The notes below the pieces were generated by a model. It searched no databases, was not told the DNA's origin, and saw only the letters and a program-made list of their open reading frames with translations. Of a stretch of DNA of 64,000 nucleotides, positions 46,275-59,219 are shown in pieces (within the stretch, counting starts at the first letter, position 1; the number at the start of each line of letters is the position of its first letter). The position numbers and the translations under genes are program-made. The stretch covers positions 118,531,712 through 118,595,711 of the forward strand of contig CM054061.1 in the NCBI GenBank assembly GCA_028641055.1, written 5' to 3'. This stretch comes from Alopecurus myosuroides. Taxonomy: Eukaryota > Streptophyta > Magnoliopsida > Poales > Poaceae.

Positions 46275-46987
46275 TCTATATCTATACCTAATAATAAAAG
46301 CATTAGTGTTTCTGCCAAAATTTTCGTCCAACATGATTTTACGTTTTTGTCCTTCCACTAAATCGTATATTACCACCGATAAGTCAAAATAATGGTTCGC
46401 TTCATCTGTTCCCACGTGAACGCACGTCTCCTGCTTGACCCGCATCGAGTCAAACCCACTCACGTGTACCGAGATCTCAGACTCCGCCCAAAACGGTCGC
46501 CGAGGAGGCGGAGGCCGGCATCACCATGGGTTCATCAACGCCGGCTCCGGCAAGAGGGTTGCCTCCTTACATCAGTGGACACACCAGGCCACACCAATGT
46601 GTGGACTATCCATGTATTGGGGAAGGGAGGAGCTCCCGACCCGGCTGCCATCGGGATCTGGCCACCACGAGCTCGCCAGCGCCGGCTCCGGCAAAAGGGC
46701 CGCCATCCTGCACCCCCTGTCCTTCCGCGCTTGCGCCATTGGGAAAGGTTGCTGCTCCGCCCTCTCAACTCCCCCGCGCATCCTCCCGTGTCTAATCTCT
46801 CTCAAGCGCCGCCGTGTGGGACGGACACATCTCAGCTATCCATCCATCCGTCAACCGTGTGCCGCAGCTATGGGTGCTCGTCGCGGAGGCGCGGCCTCCA
46901 CACCGCAGATGAACACAGGCCAGCCACGCTGGTCATGGGAGGGGGCTCGGACGCTTGGAGCCTGCTGCGGGGAGAGGGCTGGAGGTC

Positions 46988-47112
46988 ACCCTCCTGTTTC
47001 CTGCACATTGCTTACATGTTCTGTAGTGATTTCGTTGTAGCTTAGATCTTCTTATCAGATGCTTAAATGATTTGGATTTTGTGTAGTGACCCTCCTGTTT
47101 CCTGCACATTGC
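46988..47112 (+). repeat. Direct repeat inside the Helitron
   Basis: A 24-bp sequence, accctcctgtttcctgcaca followed by ttgc, occurs at 46988-47011 and again at 47089-47112, 101 bp apart, in a GC-rich region without a clear gene. Confidence 0.75.
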
Positions 47113-50100
47113 CTCCCTGCCGAGCCCGCATGCACAAGGATTGTTGTTCAATGCTGGGGGCATGCACACAAGCTGCTCGGTGCAATGTCTAGCATGGTCT
47201 GAACATAGCACTGACTGCCCTAGGGGTTCCGGCGACCTGGAAGATGTGATTCCCATGGGAAAGGTTCGCTGCAACACCACTTCTGCCAGCTACCAGCGCG
47301 GCCGCACCCGGCTACCCTCCCAGTGTTGTTGTACCCAACTACCTGATCTAGCATCGTCCGTCCGGCTACTCCCCTCGCCGCCCAGATCAAAGCACCTTTG
47401 GCCGGACTTCGTCAGCGTCGCCCAAACAGGGTGTCGTGTATCAGCAGGGGGCACTTCTCCTCCAATGACAGCTCGATCTCCTATGTGTATTCTTGCTGAC
47501 ACACCAGTTGGGTCCATCACGAGCGAATGAGTTATTCTACTCATGATGGCAGTGTATGAGAAGGCACCTCGTGTTCCACGGCATGCTATTCTCGAAGATG
47601 GGCGCAGTAGATGGGCGTCTCCAGTGAGGTCAAGGAGCAAGTAGGTTTCATGTGCTTCATCTGTTCGATCAAAACCCTCAAGGAAAATCATGGTTAGTGT
47701 TGTCTCCTATGATGGAACTAAAATTGCAAACGTCTTCTCTTGGAGCTGATCAACACGGCTAGACGCAGCTAACTGTAGGGCCAATTCATTCTCCAATATT
47801 TGCTCACGAGATGCTACTTATTGTTGGACTGCTAGGAGGATGCACTGATGTAGTAGCCTTTTACTGAATTTTCTCTGTTATTTATTCGTTCATTTCAGTT
47901 GCTGAATATTATCATGTTTCAGCTTTGCAGGGTTTCCTCCACGGCATAAACAGAGGAGCTGGATGAAAGCTTGGTCGAGTTTCTACTTCACTTTGAGATG
48001 GTTTCTGGTTCATATGAAATAATATGCAGGGTGATAATCTTTCTTCAAATCTGAATAATGCATATTTTGTTCATTCACTTTCGGTACGTGGAATAATTCC
48101 ATATATTGTATGGTGGGAAAAAATTCTTAGTAGGGAGAATGAGAAGAACTGGGCATATCATCTGCAAAACAATGCATGACTTCATTACTTTCATTGTGCG
48201 TGCCAAAATTCTACTTTTCCAATCATGTCTTGCTGCAATTTTTCTTCTCTGTGCCGCTGCTTCTCTGACCCCGGGTCTCGGCTACTCCTCGAGCCCAGCT
48301 CGACCGTCTCTCAATGCGTCTATGCCGCAGCTCCTCTTGTCCGCCGACCCGGCACAGCGGCGCCTAACCCGTCCGCTTGACTAACTCGTCTGCTTGACAG
48401 ATGATGAACTCATGGGATTGTAACTGCTGCTGAGACTCTTCCCTGTTATGTTTTACATCATGCTATGTTATTCAATGTAATTATTGTGATGGTGATTTGG
48501 TGACTCAACTGTTGGAATTATCTTCACAGATGGAATTTGAGAAAATGCTCAAGATTGCTCATGATTGTGGAGGTAAATTTTTGGCTTCATTTGGCTCATG
48601 ATTAAGTCATGAACTGCAAGCAGCTAACAATGGTCAACGCCTATGTTTTGTTCAGTATGCAACCCCTGTTCCAAGTGGAGCTGTTTAGTTAGAACTCAGC
48701 GGCATACAACCTGCTCGACAGAACGTCTCCACATGACTGTACATCATATTATTTTTCCCTCCCTTGGTTAGTGTTTAGCTCTCGTGGTTGATCAATTTTA
48801 TCATAAATTTCCCACGGCATGGCTTAACTACATGGGTTGTTCTAGCTTGATGGTTAAGTTGTATAGGTTATAGCAGTACTAGGTCAGTTCAATTCAGTAC
48901 CAATGAAGCAAGAAGGTAAGCAAAGGGTAGCAGTAATGTAGCTTAGCAATTGTGGGAATGCTTCACTCTTCTTTTTAGTAATTCGGGACTGAGATTTTCA
49001 GATGCATATAAGAAGAGCAGTGCTCATTTTTGTAATGATTTTTCATATGCTTATAACCATGATGAGAAGCTCTGTGAAGGTGGTGGGTGATAGGATCGTC
49101 GCTTGGCACCACTATGCCATGTGCACCTGTGCCGCGGTGGTAGTCGGCACCATCGCCGATGTGGTCCTGGTAAGGCTGCTTGCTTGCACCGTTTTGACAT
49201 GGAACAATGTAATGTTTGCGTATTGTACTGTTGATACTAAATGTGAAGCGATTCCTTTTGACATTCACATCTGAAATGTTTTAATACAATGAGAGGAAGA
49301 CATGCATGGTGATTTAAATCGCAAGATAATTTGGTTCATGCAATCAACCAACACCTTCCTTTGGTGGCAGTATGTGAGGTCTTTCCATGGGAGTGTGCTC
49401 GCTTCCAATGGTATATCTCCTCTTACTGCTTCATTCTTATAGCTTTATTTTTCGTACTGCACTAAATACCTCATCTGATCTCACACAAAAAATCCTTTTA
49501 TGGACAATATACTGCTATTCCTAGATATGAGCTAACATTTTTTATTTTAGAAAAGAAAGACGGTTGGTTAAAATTGTTCGTAAGAAAAATATGTAGAGTA
49601 CTTTTCTATCTTCGCAAAAAAGGGGATCTGATTCTAGGTTTTTCACACACTTCAGGCCCTTTTGTGAAGCAGCACAGGTCCTTGAATATGACGATGGTAG
49701 TGTTGGGCTCTAGACCAGTGTAATATGATCCTGTGAAACATTTCAGATGCAGAAGTCACGGTGAAATTATTCCAGCTCCGACTGAAACTGAGCCACCGTA
49801 AGAAGAAAGTAAAAAATTGAAGATCTTTTCCTGGCGATGTGCTACCGAATTGCAAAACTTAAGTGGCGATCCTGAGTCAAGCTAAAAATTGATACGACAT
49901 GGAGCAGCCCATGAGCTTCCAGATTTATTTTTGTTACATGGACAGTGTAATTTTGTTATAAACAGTGTAAAAGGTTAGGACAATAACATTAAAGCGCGAT
50001 AAAATTATACACTATTTTATGAATGTGTGTCTAGAACCATTTGTGGAGAAATCATTGTTGAAAAGGATTTTATAGAACAATTGCATTTTTTAATCTCTTG

Positions 50101-50163
50101 TGTAAACCAGCGTCTAAGAGGTGGCTGTAAGAAAGAGATTTTAGTTTGTGTGTCTCCTTCTCT

Positions 50164-50181
50164 CCCGTTGCAACGCACGGG
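50164..50181 (+). terminator. Helitron 3' terminal hairpin
   Basis: CCCGT - 8-nt loop - ACGGG, followed by cacttttgCTAG. This hairpin is the Helitron replication-termination signal. Confidence 0.85.
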
Positions 50182-50193
50182 CACTTTTGCTAG

Positions 50194-51397
50194 TAGTAGT
50201 ATGAGAGCAGTATGAAAGCAGTAGGTGTTTTATCAGTATGAGGAAAATGGACCGGGGTTCACAGTTCACTAGTGGTGTCTCTCCGTGAAAGATAAATAAC
50301 ATGTGTGATGAACAAATTACAACTGGCAATTGACAGAAATGAAGGCTGCACCGTAGTGCATATGCAAGACATAAAGATTACTATGTGATTCATCCGGGCA
50401 TTACAAAAAAATACATAGACGTTTATCGAACTGCATCTATGTCTAATAATCTACCCTCCGAATATCATCCGAACAAACGTTGGGCATTAAGTTGCAAGCA
50501 ACAGATTATCACAGTAAGCAAAGTGTGTAATGTAAACAATGTAAACTAAGTAAACACCATTGTTTTCTCCCTAATGGCAACATCACATCCTCCATCCGTC
50601 ACGTGTCTGTCACTCGAGCACAGATGCAAAGGAGGCATGAACCCACTATCGAGCATAAATACTCCCTCTTGGAGTTACTAGCATCTACTCGGCCATATCA
50701 TCTACTAATAACGGAGAGCATGCAAGATCATAAATAACATATGAATCAATATAACATGATAGATTGATAATCAGAAGACATAACATTCAACATTCATTAG
50801 ATCCCAGCAAACACAACATGTAGCATTACATAAAGATGATCTTGATCATGTTAGGCAGCTCACAAGATCTAAACATGAGGTACAAATTTGAGGGAACAAC
50901 CATCTAGCTACTGCCAGGGTGCCAGGGAGAGCTCCAAAACCCTCCCGATCTCGGGATGACGATGACAACAGCCTCGGGTGTTTTTTGGGACGAAGTGGTA
51001 TATCTTTAGGGTTTACGTCAAGGGTGGTATAAATAGGCGAAAGGGCAAAGGCGGTGGAGGCCGAGGGGGGCCCCACACAACCCCATGGCATGGCCAGGGG
51101 GAGCCGCCCTATGTTGTGGGCCCCTTGAGGCCCCCCTCCGGGTCTCTTTGGAAATCCTTGGAACCTTCGGGAATTCTAAGACTTCCGGGCTTCGAATTTT
51201 CCAATTGAGAATATTTTGAGAACAACTTTTCTAAAACTAAAAACAGCAGAAAACAAGGAACTGGCTCTGTGGCATCTTGTCAATAGGTTAGTCCGTAAAA
51301 TTGATAAAAATGACATAAAGTGTATAGCAAACATGTGAGAAACAATAAGAAAACAACATGGAACATCATAAATAAAGGATACGTTTATGACGTCTCA
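50194..51397 (-). mobile_element. Z 5' LTR, distal piece to the element end
   Basis: Continues the Athila LTR after the Helitron. It includes the family-typical stretch around 'cccactatcgagcataaatactccctc' (50641 onward) and ends ...gacgtctca at 51397, i.e. TGAGACGTC on the minus strand. Downstream the copia gag begins in mid-protein, so gcatc at 51398-51402 is the expected right target side. No gene; a weak TATA-like element sits near 51025. Confidence 0.75.
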
Positions 51398-51399
51398 GC

Positions 51400-53281
51400 A
51401 TCCAATCCTCCAAGTATGATGTGGCACTTGACAAGTCCGAGGACTTCGTCATGCTTGAATATGAAAGTCCCGAGGAGCTACATAGAAGAGTTGTCACCCT
51501 TGGCAAACCAATTGAGGGACTTTGGAAAAGAAAAAAAATCTCCGATGAGTGGATCAAGAGGAAGTTTTTCAAGGCCATAACTCCTTTTGAGAAGAACCTA
51601 TCCACTAGCATCCAAACAAGATCGAGCTACAACTCACTCAACTCCATTGGTGTTCTTAGCGAGTTCATAGCCATATCCCTATCTCACAAGAGTGCGGATG
51701 ATGCTCTCGCTCGCTCAAGAGGAATTGGGAAGTCACCCAACCTCGACTTGAAGTCAAAGGAGATTTCTTGGATAGAAGAAGTTGATAAGGATGATGAGGA
51801 TGAAGAGGACTATGAAGACACATACAAGGGTGCTCATAAGTGTATTTCTCTTGCCATGCACGACTATTGGAAGAGATGGGAGGCTCACAAGTCCGGTGCT
51901 CCTAAACCCTCGAGAAACAAGGTCTACAAGAAGAAGGGGGAGCGGCCAAGAACATGCTACAATTGTGGAAGTGCAAATCACTTCGTCAAAGAGTGTCCTT
52001 TTGAGCCAAGAGAAGAGAATGAAGGAAAGCTTGTTCGCAAGGACAAGAACAAATCTCCACAAAACAATAACCTTGCTAGAAGAGTCCCAAGGGCTCTATA
52101 TGTTCAAGAAGAGACCACATTGGAAACATACTACTCCGGAGATGAAGGAGACGATGAAGTCGTAGGTGTGGCCCACGTCTCCATAGCTACGTCTTCCTCT
52201 TCATCGGTCTCTCTATTTGAATCCCCTAATGAGAAGGAATTGATCCGACCTACATGTCTCATGGAAAAAGCCACCGTGGTAATATCTTCCACCTCCAAGC
52301 CTATTGCTACTAGTTATCCCTCGTTATTGGATTTTGTTGAAAACATTGTTGATGATGATGAGGAGGCCAAGAATCTAGGCTCTTGGTTATGTAGTCTTGA
52401 AGGTGAAACCAAAGAAAAGGTGATTAAAGGCTCTTTTGAGGCAACTTGATGATGCTAACTCTCTTATAGATGAGAAGGAAGAGATCAGCATGACTTTGGA
52501 GAGTTATGTCGGTGGCCATGAGAACAATGACAAGGAGCTTGTAGAATCTCTTGAGAAGGAGATATCCATGAGAGCCTCTCTTGAAGAGAGACTATCTAGT
52601 CTAGAGGAGACATACACCATTAATGTTTCCAAACTTAGGAGGGATAATGAAAAATCTCTTGCTCTACTTAAAATATTTGAAGAAGAAGAGTTGAAGCTAG
52701 GAATGGCTCATGAGAAACTTGTTGAGCGTCATGAAAAACTAGAAAAGGAGTTCACGACTCTTAAAGAAATTCATGACAAACTCACCATGTCTTGGAATAA
52801 GATTATAGCTCAACAATCTAATAAGCAAGTGATACCTTCCTATAATAGCATTGTTATCATGCGTACCTCTTGTACTACTACTAACATTGTAGGAAGACAG
52901 AAAATTCTCAATGATGCCATAAGCTCTCAAGGAGCTAAGAAACGGAAGGAAGGGTTTGGCTTTGTTGCTAAGTCAAAGAACAAAACCAAGAATGTCACCT
53001 CTTCCTCTCGTAATGTTGTCTTTGTGAAAGAGGGAGAGGTGGCAAAAGAGAAGGAGACCAACGCCGTTGTGGGTGGTGATACCTCTAGGGGGAGCATCAC
53101 TCACAATGACTTCGCCAGAAGAATATAACCCCTCTTATGTTCTCATGAAATCTAGAGATGGTCATGTTCATGCTAAATACGTTGGTACTTCTTATGGTGA
53201 TGATTATCGTTGGACTATTTGGGTTCCTAAGACCCTTGTTAATAACAAAATAGGACCCATTGAAGGATGGGTACCTAAATA
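51400..53281 (+). pseudogene. Copia S Gag, 5'-truncated and frameshifted
   Basis: Frame one (51400-52449) starts in mid-protein where Z inserted. It holds the gag helix block DEWIKRKFFKAITPFEKN, a CCHC knuckle CYNCGSANHFVKEC at 51955-51996 and an acidic region. A frameshift near 52430 leads to a coiled-coil frame (52436-53128), followed by a third frame (to 53281) with HVHAKYVGTSYGDDYRWTIWVPKTL, the block that precedes protease in SIRE-type elements. The full protein would be the capsid. Confidence 0.83.
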
Positions 53282-53284
53282 AAG

Positions 53285-56200
53285 AAATTTGATCTCTTGT
53301 AGGGAAGTGCTTCCGGGTCAGGTAGATGGACGGTGGATAGTGGTGCATCCCAACATATGACCGGAAGCAATGACACAATGAGTAATATTGAACCTCCATC
53401 ACCTCATCGCAATTGCGTCACTATTGGTGACAATTCCGAACTTAAGGTATTGGGACGAGGCAAGGTGGATATCTCAAATGATTTATCAATTGAGAACGTT
53501 CTCCTTGTTGAGTCGCTTGGTTATAACTTTATGTTCGTTCTCCAACTTGCAAATTGTGGTTTTACCTCTTTATTTAATAAAGAGAATGTGATTGTCACTT
53601 GGGAAACAACTCTTAAAGTAGCCTTTGTTGGGTTTGTCGAGAATGGCATGTATGTAGTGGACTTCTCTAAAGGAGACACGTGTGCCGTGACATGCCTAAT
53701 GGCTAAAGTTGATGTGGGTTGGCTTTGGCACCACCGGTTAGCCCACACCAATATGAGGATGTTGCATGACCTTCAAAGTGTCAATCATGTTCTAGGACTA
53801 ACCAAGGCTAAGTTTTCTAAAGATCGTGTGTGTAGCTCTTGCGCCTTTGGGAAGCAACATGGAGAACTCCACCCAACCAAGACCACTATCTCCACCACAA
53901 GAATTTTCGATCTCAATCACTTGGATCTCTTTGGTCCACTATCCTTTGATAGTCTCGGAGGAAATAAGTATTGCTTGGTGATAGTGTATGACTATTCAAG
54001 ATATTGTTGGGTGTATTTCTTCAAGAGGAAAAGTGAGACTCAAAAGAGAGTCATCAAGTTCATCACTCTAGTTGAGCGCCAACACAATGCCTCCATATTG
54101 GCCATCCGGAGTGATAATGGCTCAGAGTTCAAGAACTACACCGGTGAGGGTTTTCTTAGTGAAGAAGGCATTGCTCATCAATATTCCACTCCCTATACCC
54201 CTCAACAAAATGGTGTGACGAAAAGAAAGAACCGCACCTTGATGGATGCGGCTAGGACGATGATTGTGGAGTTCTCTTCTCCTTATAACTTTTGGGCCGA
54301 AGCCGTCTCCACCGCTTGTCATGCTACCAACCAGTTATATCTTTGGACGATTTTGAACAAGACTCACTATGAGATTCTCACGGGCAAGAAACCGGACGTA
54401 TCTTACTTCAAATTCTTTGGTTGCAAGTGCTTGATTCGCAAGAAAGGTAAATTCTTGTCCAAGTTTGAGACCAAATCTTATGAGGGTATCTTTGTTGGCT
54501 ATGCTACAAATGCTCACGCCTACAGAGTCTACAACAAGTCCAGAAGACAAGTTGAAGAAGTTATAGACGTGGTGTTTGATGAGGATAACGACTCCTAAGG
54601 GGGGCGTATAGATCATGGTATTGTAGGAGATGCAATTCCTCCCATCGTCATAAGAAGAATGGGGATTGGTGAAATAATTCCCATTGAGGGTTACCGGATG
54701 ACGGAGGGAGAAGGACTATGCCCCACTCAAGTGGAGCCATTGACTACACCCATTGATACTCAAGCTACCCAACAAGATGCACCAATCCCTCAAGCTAATG
54801 ATCAAGGTCAAGCAAGTGATCAAGGCCAAGCTAATGATCAAGGTAAAACAAGTGATCAAGGCCAAGCTACTCATCAAAGTTATGATCAAAGTCCCATAAT
54901 TGTTGAGAAAGCTCAACCTAGTGGTGATCCTTCACCCATTGATGATCAAGGCCAAGATGAAGATGGACATGACTCCAATGAAGAAGGTGATTCTCAAGCA
55001 ATATCCAAGGAATCTTTGGAGGATATACTAGCTCGTAGAGCAAAGAGAAGGCTAGATAATCTTGAATGAGAGGGTCACACGGAGGACAAGATACTTTTGC
55101 AAGTTCGTGGAAGGGTTTTCACTAGGAAGAAATTGTCGGATTTTAGCAAGGCTCATGCTTTTGTCTCTTTCATTGAGACCAAGAAGGTCTAGGAAGCTCT
55201 CGAAGATTAAGATTGGCTTGAAGCCATGCATGATGAACTCAACAACTTCAAGCGCAACAAGGTTTGGAAGTTAGTGCCAAGACCCAAGGATTGCAATAAT
55301 GTTATTGGCACCAAATGGGTGTTGAAGAACAAACAAGACAAATATGGTATTGTCATTTGCAACAAGGCAAGATTGGTGGCCCAAGGGTTTTCTCAAGTCT
55401 AAGGTGTTGATTTTGGTGAAACCTTTGCCCCCGTAGCTCGTCTTGAATCTATTCACATCTTACTTGCTTATGCATCTCATCATTATTTCAAGCTACAATA
55501 AATGGATGTTAAGAGTGCTTTCCTAAATAGTCCCATTAATGAGTTAGTATATGTTAAGAAACCTTCGGGTTTCGAGGATCCCAACCACCCCGATTATGCC
55601 TACAAACTCCATAAGGTGCTCTATGCACTTAAACAAGCTCCACGTGTGTGGTACGAGCACCTTAAACAGTTTCTAATGGATCGTGAGTTTAATGTTGGTT
55701 TAATCGATCCCACCCTCTTTACCAAGATGGTTGGAGGTGACTTGTGGATGACATCATTTTTGGGTCTACTAACACTTTGTTCAGTGAAGATTTTTGCAAG
55801 CTTATCACCAATAGGTTTGATATGTCTATGATGGGAGAATAGGAGTACTTCCTTGGCTTTGAAGTGAATCAATGTTCCTTCATCAAACAAGCCAACTACA
55901 CTCAATACATGCTTAAGAGGTTTAATATGCATGATGCCAAGCCTATGAAGACTCCCATGTCCACAACCCTTGACTTAAAACCCGATCCAAATGGTAAAGA
56001 GGTAGATCAAAAGGTATACCGCTCCATGATTGGCTCTTTGCTTTACCTTTGTGCATCTAGACCGACTATCATGTATAGCGTAGAGAAATGTGCAAGGTTT
56101 CAAGCCTCTCTGAGGCAAAGTCATTAGGAAGCGGTTAAACAAATCTTTCGATATTTAGTTCATACCCCAAATTTTGGTCTTTGGTATCCCCAGGGTTCGA

Positions 56201-56690
56201 GTTTTCAGCTCATTGGGTACTCGAATGCGGATTATGCGAGAGAGAGAAGACGGATATAGGAATTCTACATCCGGGGGTTGCCAATTCCTTGGTCGCTCCT
56301 TGGTATGTTGGTCTTCGAAGAATAAAAACTTCATTCCTCTCTCCACCATTGAGGCCGTGTACATCTTCGCGGCAAGTTGTTGTTCCCAATTGCTTTGGAT
56401 GAGGCAACCCTTGAAGGATTATGGTACTCATTTTGACAAAGTTCCTCTTCTTTGTGACAATGAGAGTGCAATCAAGATCGCCTACAACCCCTTTCTTCAC
56501 TCCAAGACGAAGCACATTGAGATCCGCCATCATTTTATTCGGGATCATGTTGAGAAGGGTGATATTGATCTCTCATATGTATCAACCTAGGATCAACTTG
56601 CGGATATCTTCACGAAGGCCCCTGATGAACCAAGATTTTGAGCTTTGCGGAATGAACTAAATGTCATAGATTCATCCAACTTCACTTGAA
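53285..56690 (+). pseudogene. Copia S Pol: protease, integrase, RT, RNase H, broken
   Basis: The protease starts at WTVDSGASQHMTG (about 53327). The integrase frame is open to 54598, with the zinc region HHRLAHTNMRML...CSSCAFGKQH and catalytic blocks LDLFGP, IRSDNGSEF and PYTPQQNGV. TAA at 54596 is followed by a Gln-rich linker with NDQGQASDQGQ repeats (54780-54900). RT then reads in the same frame through five stops (55067, 55190, 55208, 55400, 55499), with GTKWVLKNK and MDVKSAFLN. At 55741-55746 a small deletion removes the Tyr of the YVDD box and shifts the frame. RNase H follows in two frames to about 56690 (SSKNKNFIPLSTIEAVYIF, KTKHIEIRHHFIRD). Confidence 0.88.
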
Positions 56691-57518
56691 ACCTCGCATA
56701 AGTACCTTCACTATACGTGTTATTAGGTTTGGATGTAGGCATGGACATAGGGGGAGCGTCACTCAATTCATGAGTGTACCCTCCTCTTATTATGCGGAAA
56801 TCAATTCTTTATTGCATATGTAGTCATTTTTGTGACATATTGTGCTTAATTGTGAGTAGTACTCTTGGACCCAAGATACATCTTCGCGGTGCCAAAGTAC
56901 ACACTCAAACATGGTGGCCATGGCCACCAACCTCCTACTCAAGGAGCCGATTTTATTTTGGCTTTTTCACGCCCATACGACCTTCCCCCTTGGAAACTTG
57001 TGCGAGTTCGGCTTTTTCCCTCTTTGCATCTTGCGAACTCGCATCAAGTAATGCATCTCGTATGAAATTTAGAACTTTCCAACCCAAGCTCCCTTTCCCC
57101 AAAAGCTCATTTTCATCTCCATGCTCTTGTTTTTCTGATCTTAGCGCGTTAAAATGGGTCGAGCGGAACCTCCGGTGAAACCACCAGTAGCTACGTTGCG
57201 ACTGCCCCACCGGTTCTACCGCTGGTACGGAAATTTCGCCCAGCGGTTCTGCGCCGCATCGCACTGCATGGGCAGGGAGTGGAACCTCTGGTGAAACCAC
57301 CGGAGCCTCCGCTCGCTGCGGATCTGAGGGGATAACCCTAGGACGAGCGGGGGAAGAGATCCTTTGATCTATTTTTCCCGCACTCGCCCCACCCATCCTC
57401 CTCACAACCGCCGCCGCGCCCATTCTCTTCGCCACCTGGACGAGCTGCTCCATCGCCGGGAGGCCTTCTCCTCTCCTTGGACTGCTCCGTGGATCTTCCT
57501 CCTCCTCCAATTCTCACC
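56691..57518 (+). other. Spacer between pol and the extra gene of S
   Basis: A 'gggggagcg' purine tract (56750-56758) follows pol. From about 57165 the sequence carries ccaccggt / acctccggt motifs like those in the 3' LTR (59850-60270). It then becomes a C/T-rich leader running to the ATG at 57519, plausibly the promoter and 5' UTR of the extra gene. Confidence 0.5.
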
Positions 57519-59219
57519 ATGGATGAGGGTATGTTGCTCCCTCTCTCTCCCATCTCGTTGACGGATGGAGAAGCAATAGGAGAACCTTGTTCTTCACATT
57601 TAGGTGTTTGGAGTAGGGATTCACAAGTACAAACCCTAGAAATTTAGGTTGTGACAACTAGACATGAATTACTTCGATTACTAGGGTGGATTGTTGTCCT
57701 ATGCCCTTATCTCGTTGTTATTCCACTCTAATGTTCCCCAATCTTGATTTATTTGATTTGTGCGTTGATTAAACTTGAGCATTCTCTCTTCACCGTGCTT
57801 TTCTTTCTTTATCTCTTTCATAGATGCATCTCAACCCAAGCACAAACCACGGTTCCTGGGTCCGGAGAAGACCCCCCCGGAAAGAGAAATATGTCTCTCA
57901 CGTGTCCGGGAGTGTCTTTTTGGAAACTAACCGTGAGAAACATTATTGATCGAGATCGCTTGATGACACAGTTTTAGGGTCGAGACACTATATTTCATAC
58001 CGTGTTCCAAGCACAGATCTACAATGAGATTCTTATGACGAAGCCCAAGGAAAATGTTGCTCTGCAACATGCTATTAATCTTGGTCATATGGAGAGGAAG
58101 CCCGACTACTTTGGTGAAGCTCTGGAAATTGTTGATGCCTTTGGTCTTCGCCCCATTATGCAAGTGCAACAAGACTTTGATGAGGGGCTTGTGTGTGAGT
58201 TCTTGGCCACTGTTCACCTTGCCAATGAAACCGAGCGCCACCTCATTTGGATGACAAAAGGGAAGAATCTCACTATCAGGTGGTCTGAAGTGGGTGTTCT
58301 TCTTGGTGGCTATCCGGATCATGGCCCTTTTGGTGGTGGCCCCGAGTATGAGAGCGAGTGGTTTCGAGTTCACTTTCCAACGGATCTACCATCAACAAGG
58401 ATCAACTCACTCATCTCTATCATTGGAAGAAGTTTGAAGGTTGGGTTCACCAAGGGCCTCTACCCCACCTATGACATTATGCTTCGTATCTATCGCGAGA
58501 CAATCAACCCCAAGGTGGGCAACATTGATGAGATCCAAGGTTCCCTCAAGAATCCCTTGCTCCTTACTCATGAGAAGCGGCTCTCTGGTATGAATCAAAA
58601 ACTTTATGTGCTTGACTATATATGGAATGAACTGTGGCATGTCATTGTGCAAAGGAAGAATGCTTGCTTTGGGCCATTCATCATGAAAATCATCTTTTAT
58701 GTGTGGTATGACAAGTTCCTGGAGGATCCCCTTGATGACACCAATTGGATCTTGCACACAGAGAAAAGGCTTCTTATCAAGGACCATACCAAACCATTTG
58801 TGCATCCCACTCCCGCTCCTCGCAAGGGCAAGGCCAAGCCACGGGTCATTATTGATGATGAAGAAGAAGAAGCCGGGCCCTCTCGCCCTCCTCCTTCTGA
58901 CAATGCTTTCAAATGGATGGCTCAGGCTCTCAAGAAGGTGTTCCCTGTGAACAAAAAGATTGAGCAACATCAGTGGGAAGTTCATTATGAAAAGGAACTC
59001 AAGCACAGCAAGGCAGCACGGGCAGATAGGAAGCTTTGTCGTAATGCAGGGGAGACTGCGGATTCTCCCGTTGAAGATAGCATTAATACTTGGGGCAAGT
59101 GGCAGACCAAGGACTCCAAGAGCAAAATCATTGAATGGTCTGATGAGGAACCTGGAGAAGAAGTGACTAGCTCTCGCCGTCGTGCCCGTCCTCCTAGCAT
59201 GGACAACTCCTCCGAGTGA
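57519..59219 (+). pseudogene. Intron-containing extra gene downstream of copia pol, one stop and one frameshift
   Basis: Exon 1 is tiny (57519-57528, MDE plus one base). A GT-AG intron runs 57529-57823. Exon 2 continues DASQPKHKPRFLGPEK in frame, then shifts at a C run (about 57872-57879). The main frame has a TAG at 57975 and is open from there to TGA at 59217. The open part from Met 58002 is 405 residues: a globular region (GLVCEFLATVHLANETERHL, WSEVGVLLGGYP, IMKIIFYVWYDKFL), an acidic/proline linker about 280-300, then a basic, Ser-rich tail. The position matches the 'env-like' ORF of SIRE elements, but I see no signal peptide or membrane segment. Function unknown. Confidence 0.7.

Larger units (their letters stand above)
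46275..50193 (+). mobile_element. Non-autonomous Helitron, 3.9 kb
   Basis: Starts TCTATATCTATACC after a host A and ends ...CTAG before a host T, with no TSD, as expected for rolling-circle Helitrons. Twelve bases including the CTAG follow a 3' hairpin. Both ends have the usual grass Helitron form. The same Athila LTR resumes on each side. The interior codes for no RepHel protein. A few exon-like stretches (for example 48531-48573, bounded by cag and gtaa) could be captured gene pieces, but I cannot name a source. Confidence 0.85.

Noticed and set aside
46392..47045. Overlapping frames of about 200 codons inside the Helitron
   Set aside because: Several frames are open together because of GC bias; no domain seen and the frames include an internal direct repeat.
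54780..54960. Short tandem DQGQ-encoding repeats as a satellite or CRISPR-like array
   Set aside because: They are in the copia polyprotein frame between integrase and RT; a low-complexity protein linker explains them.
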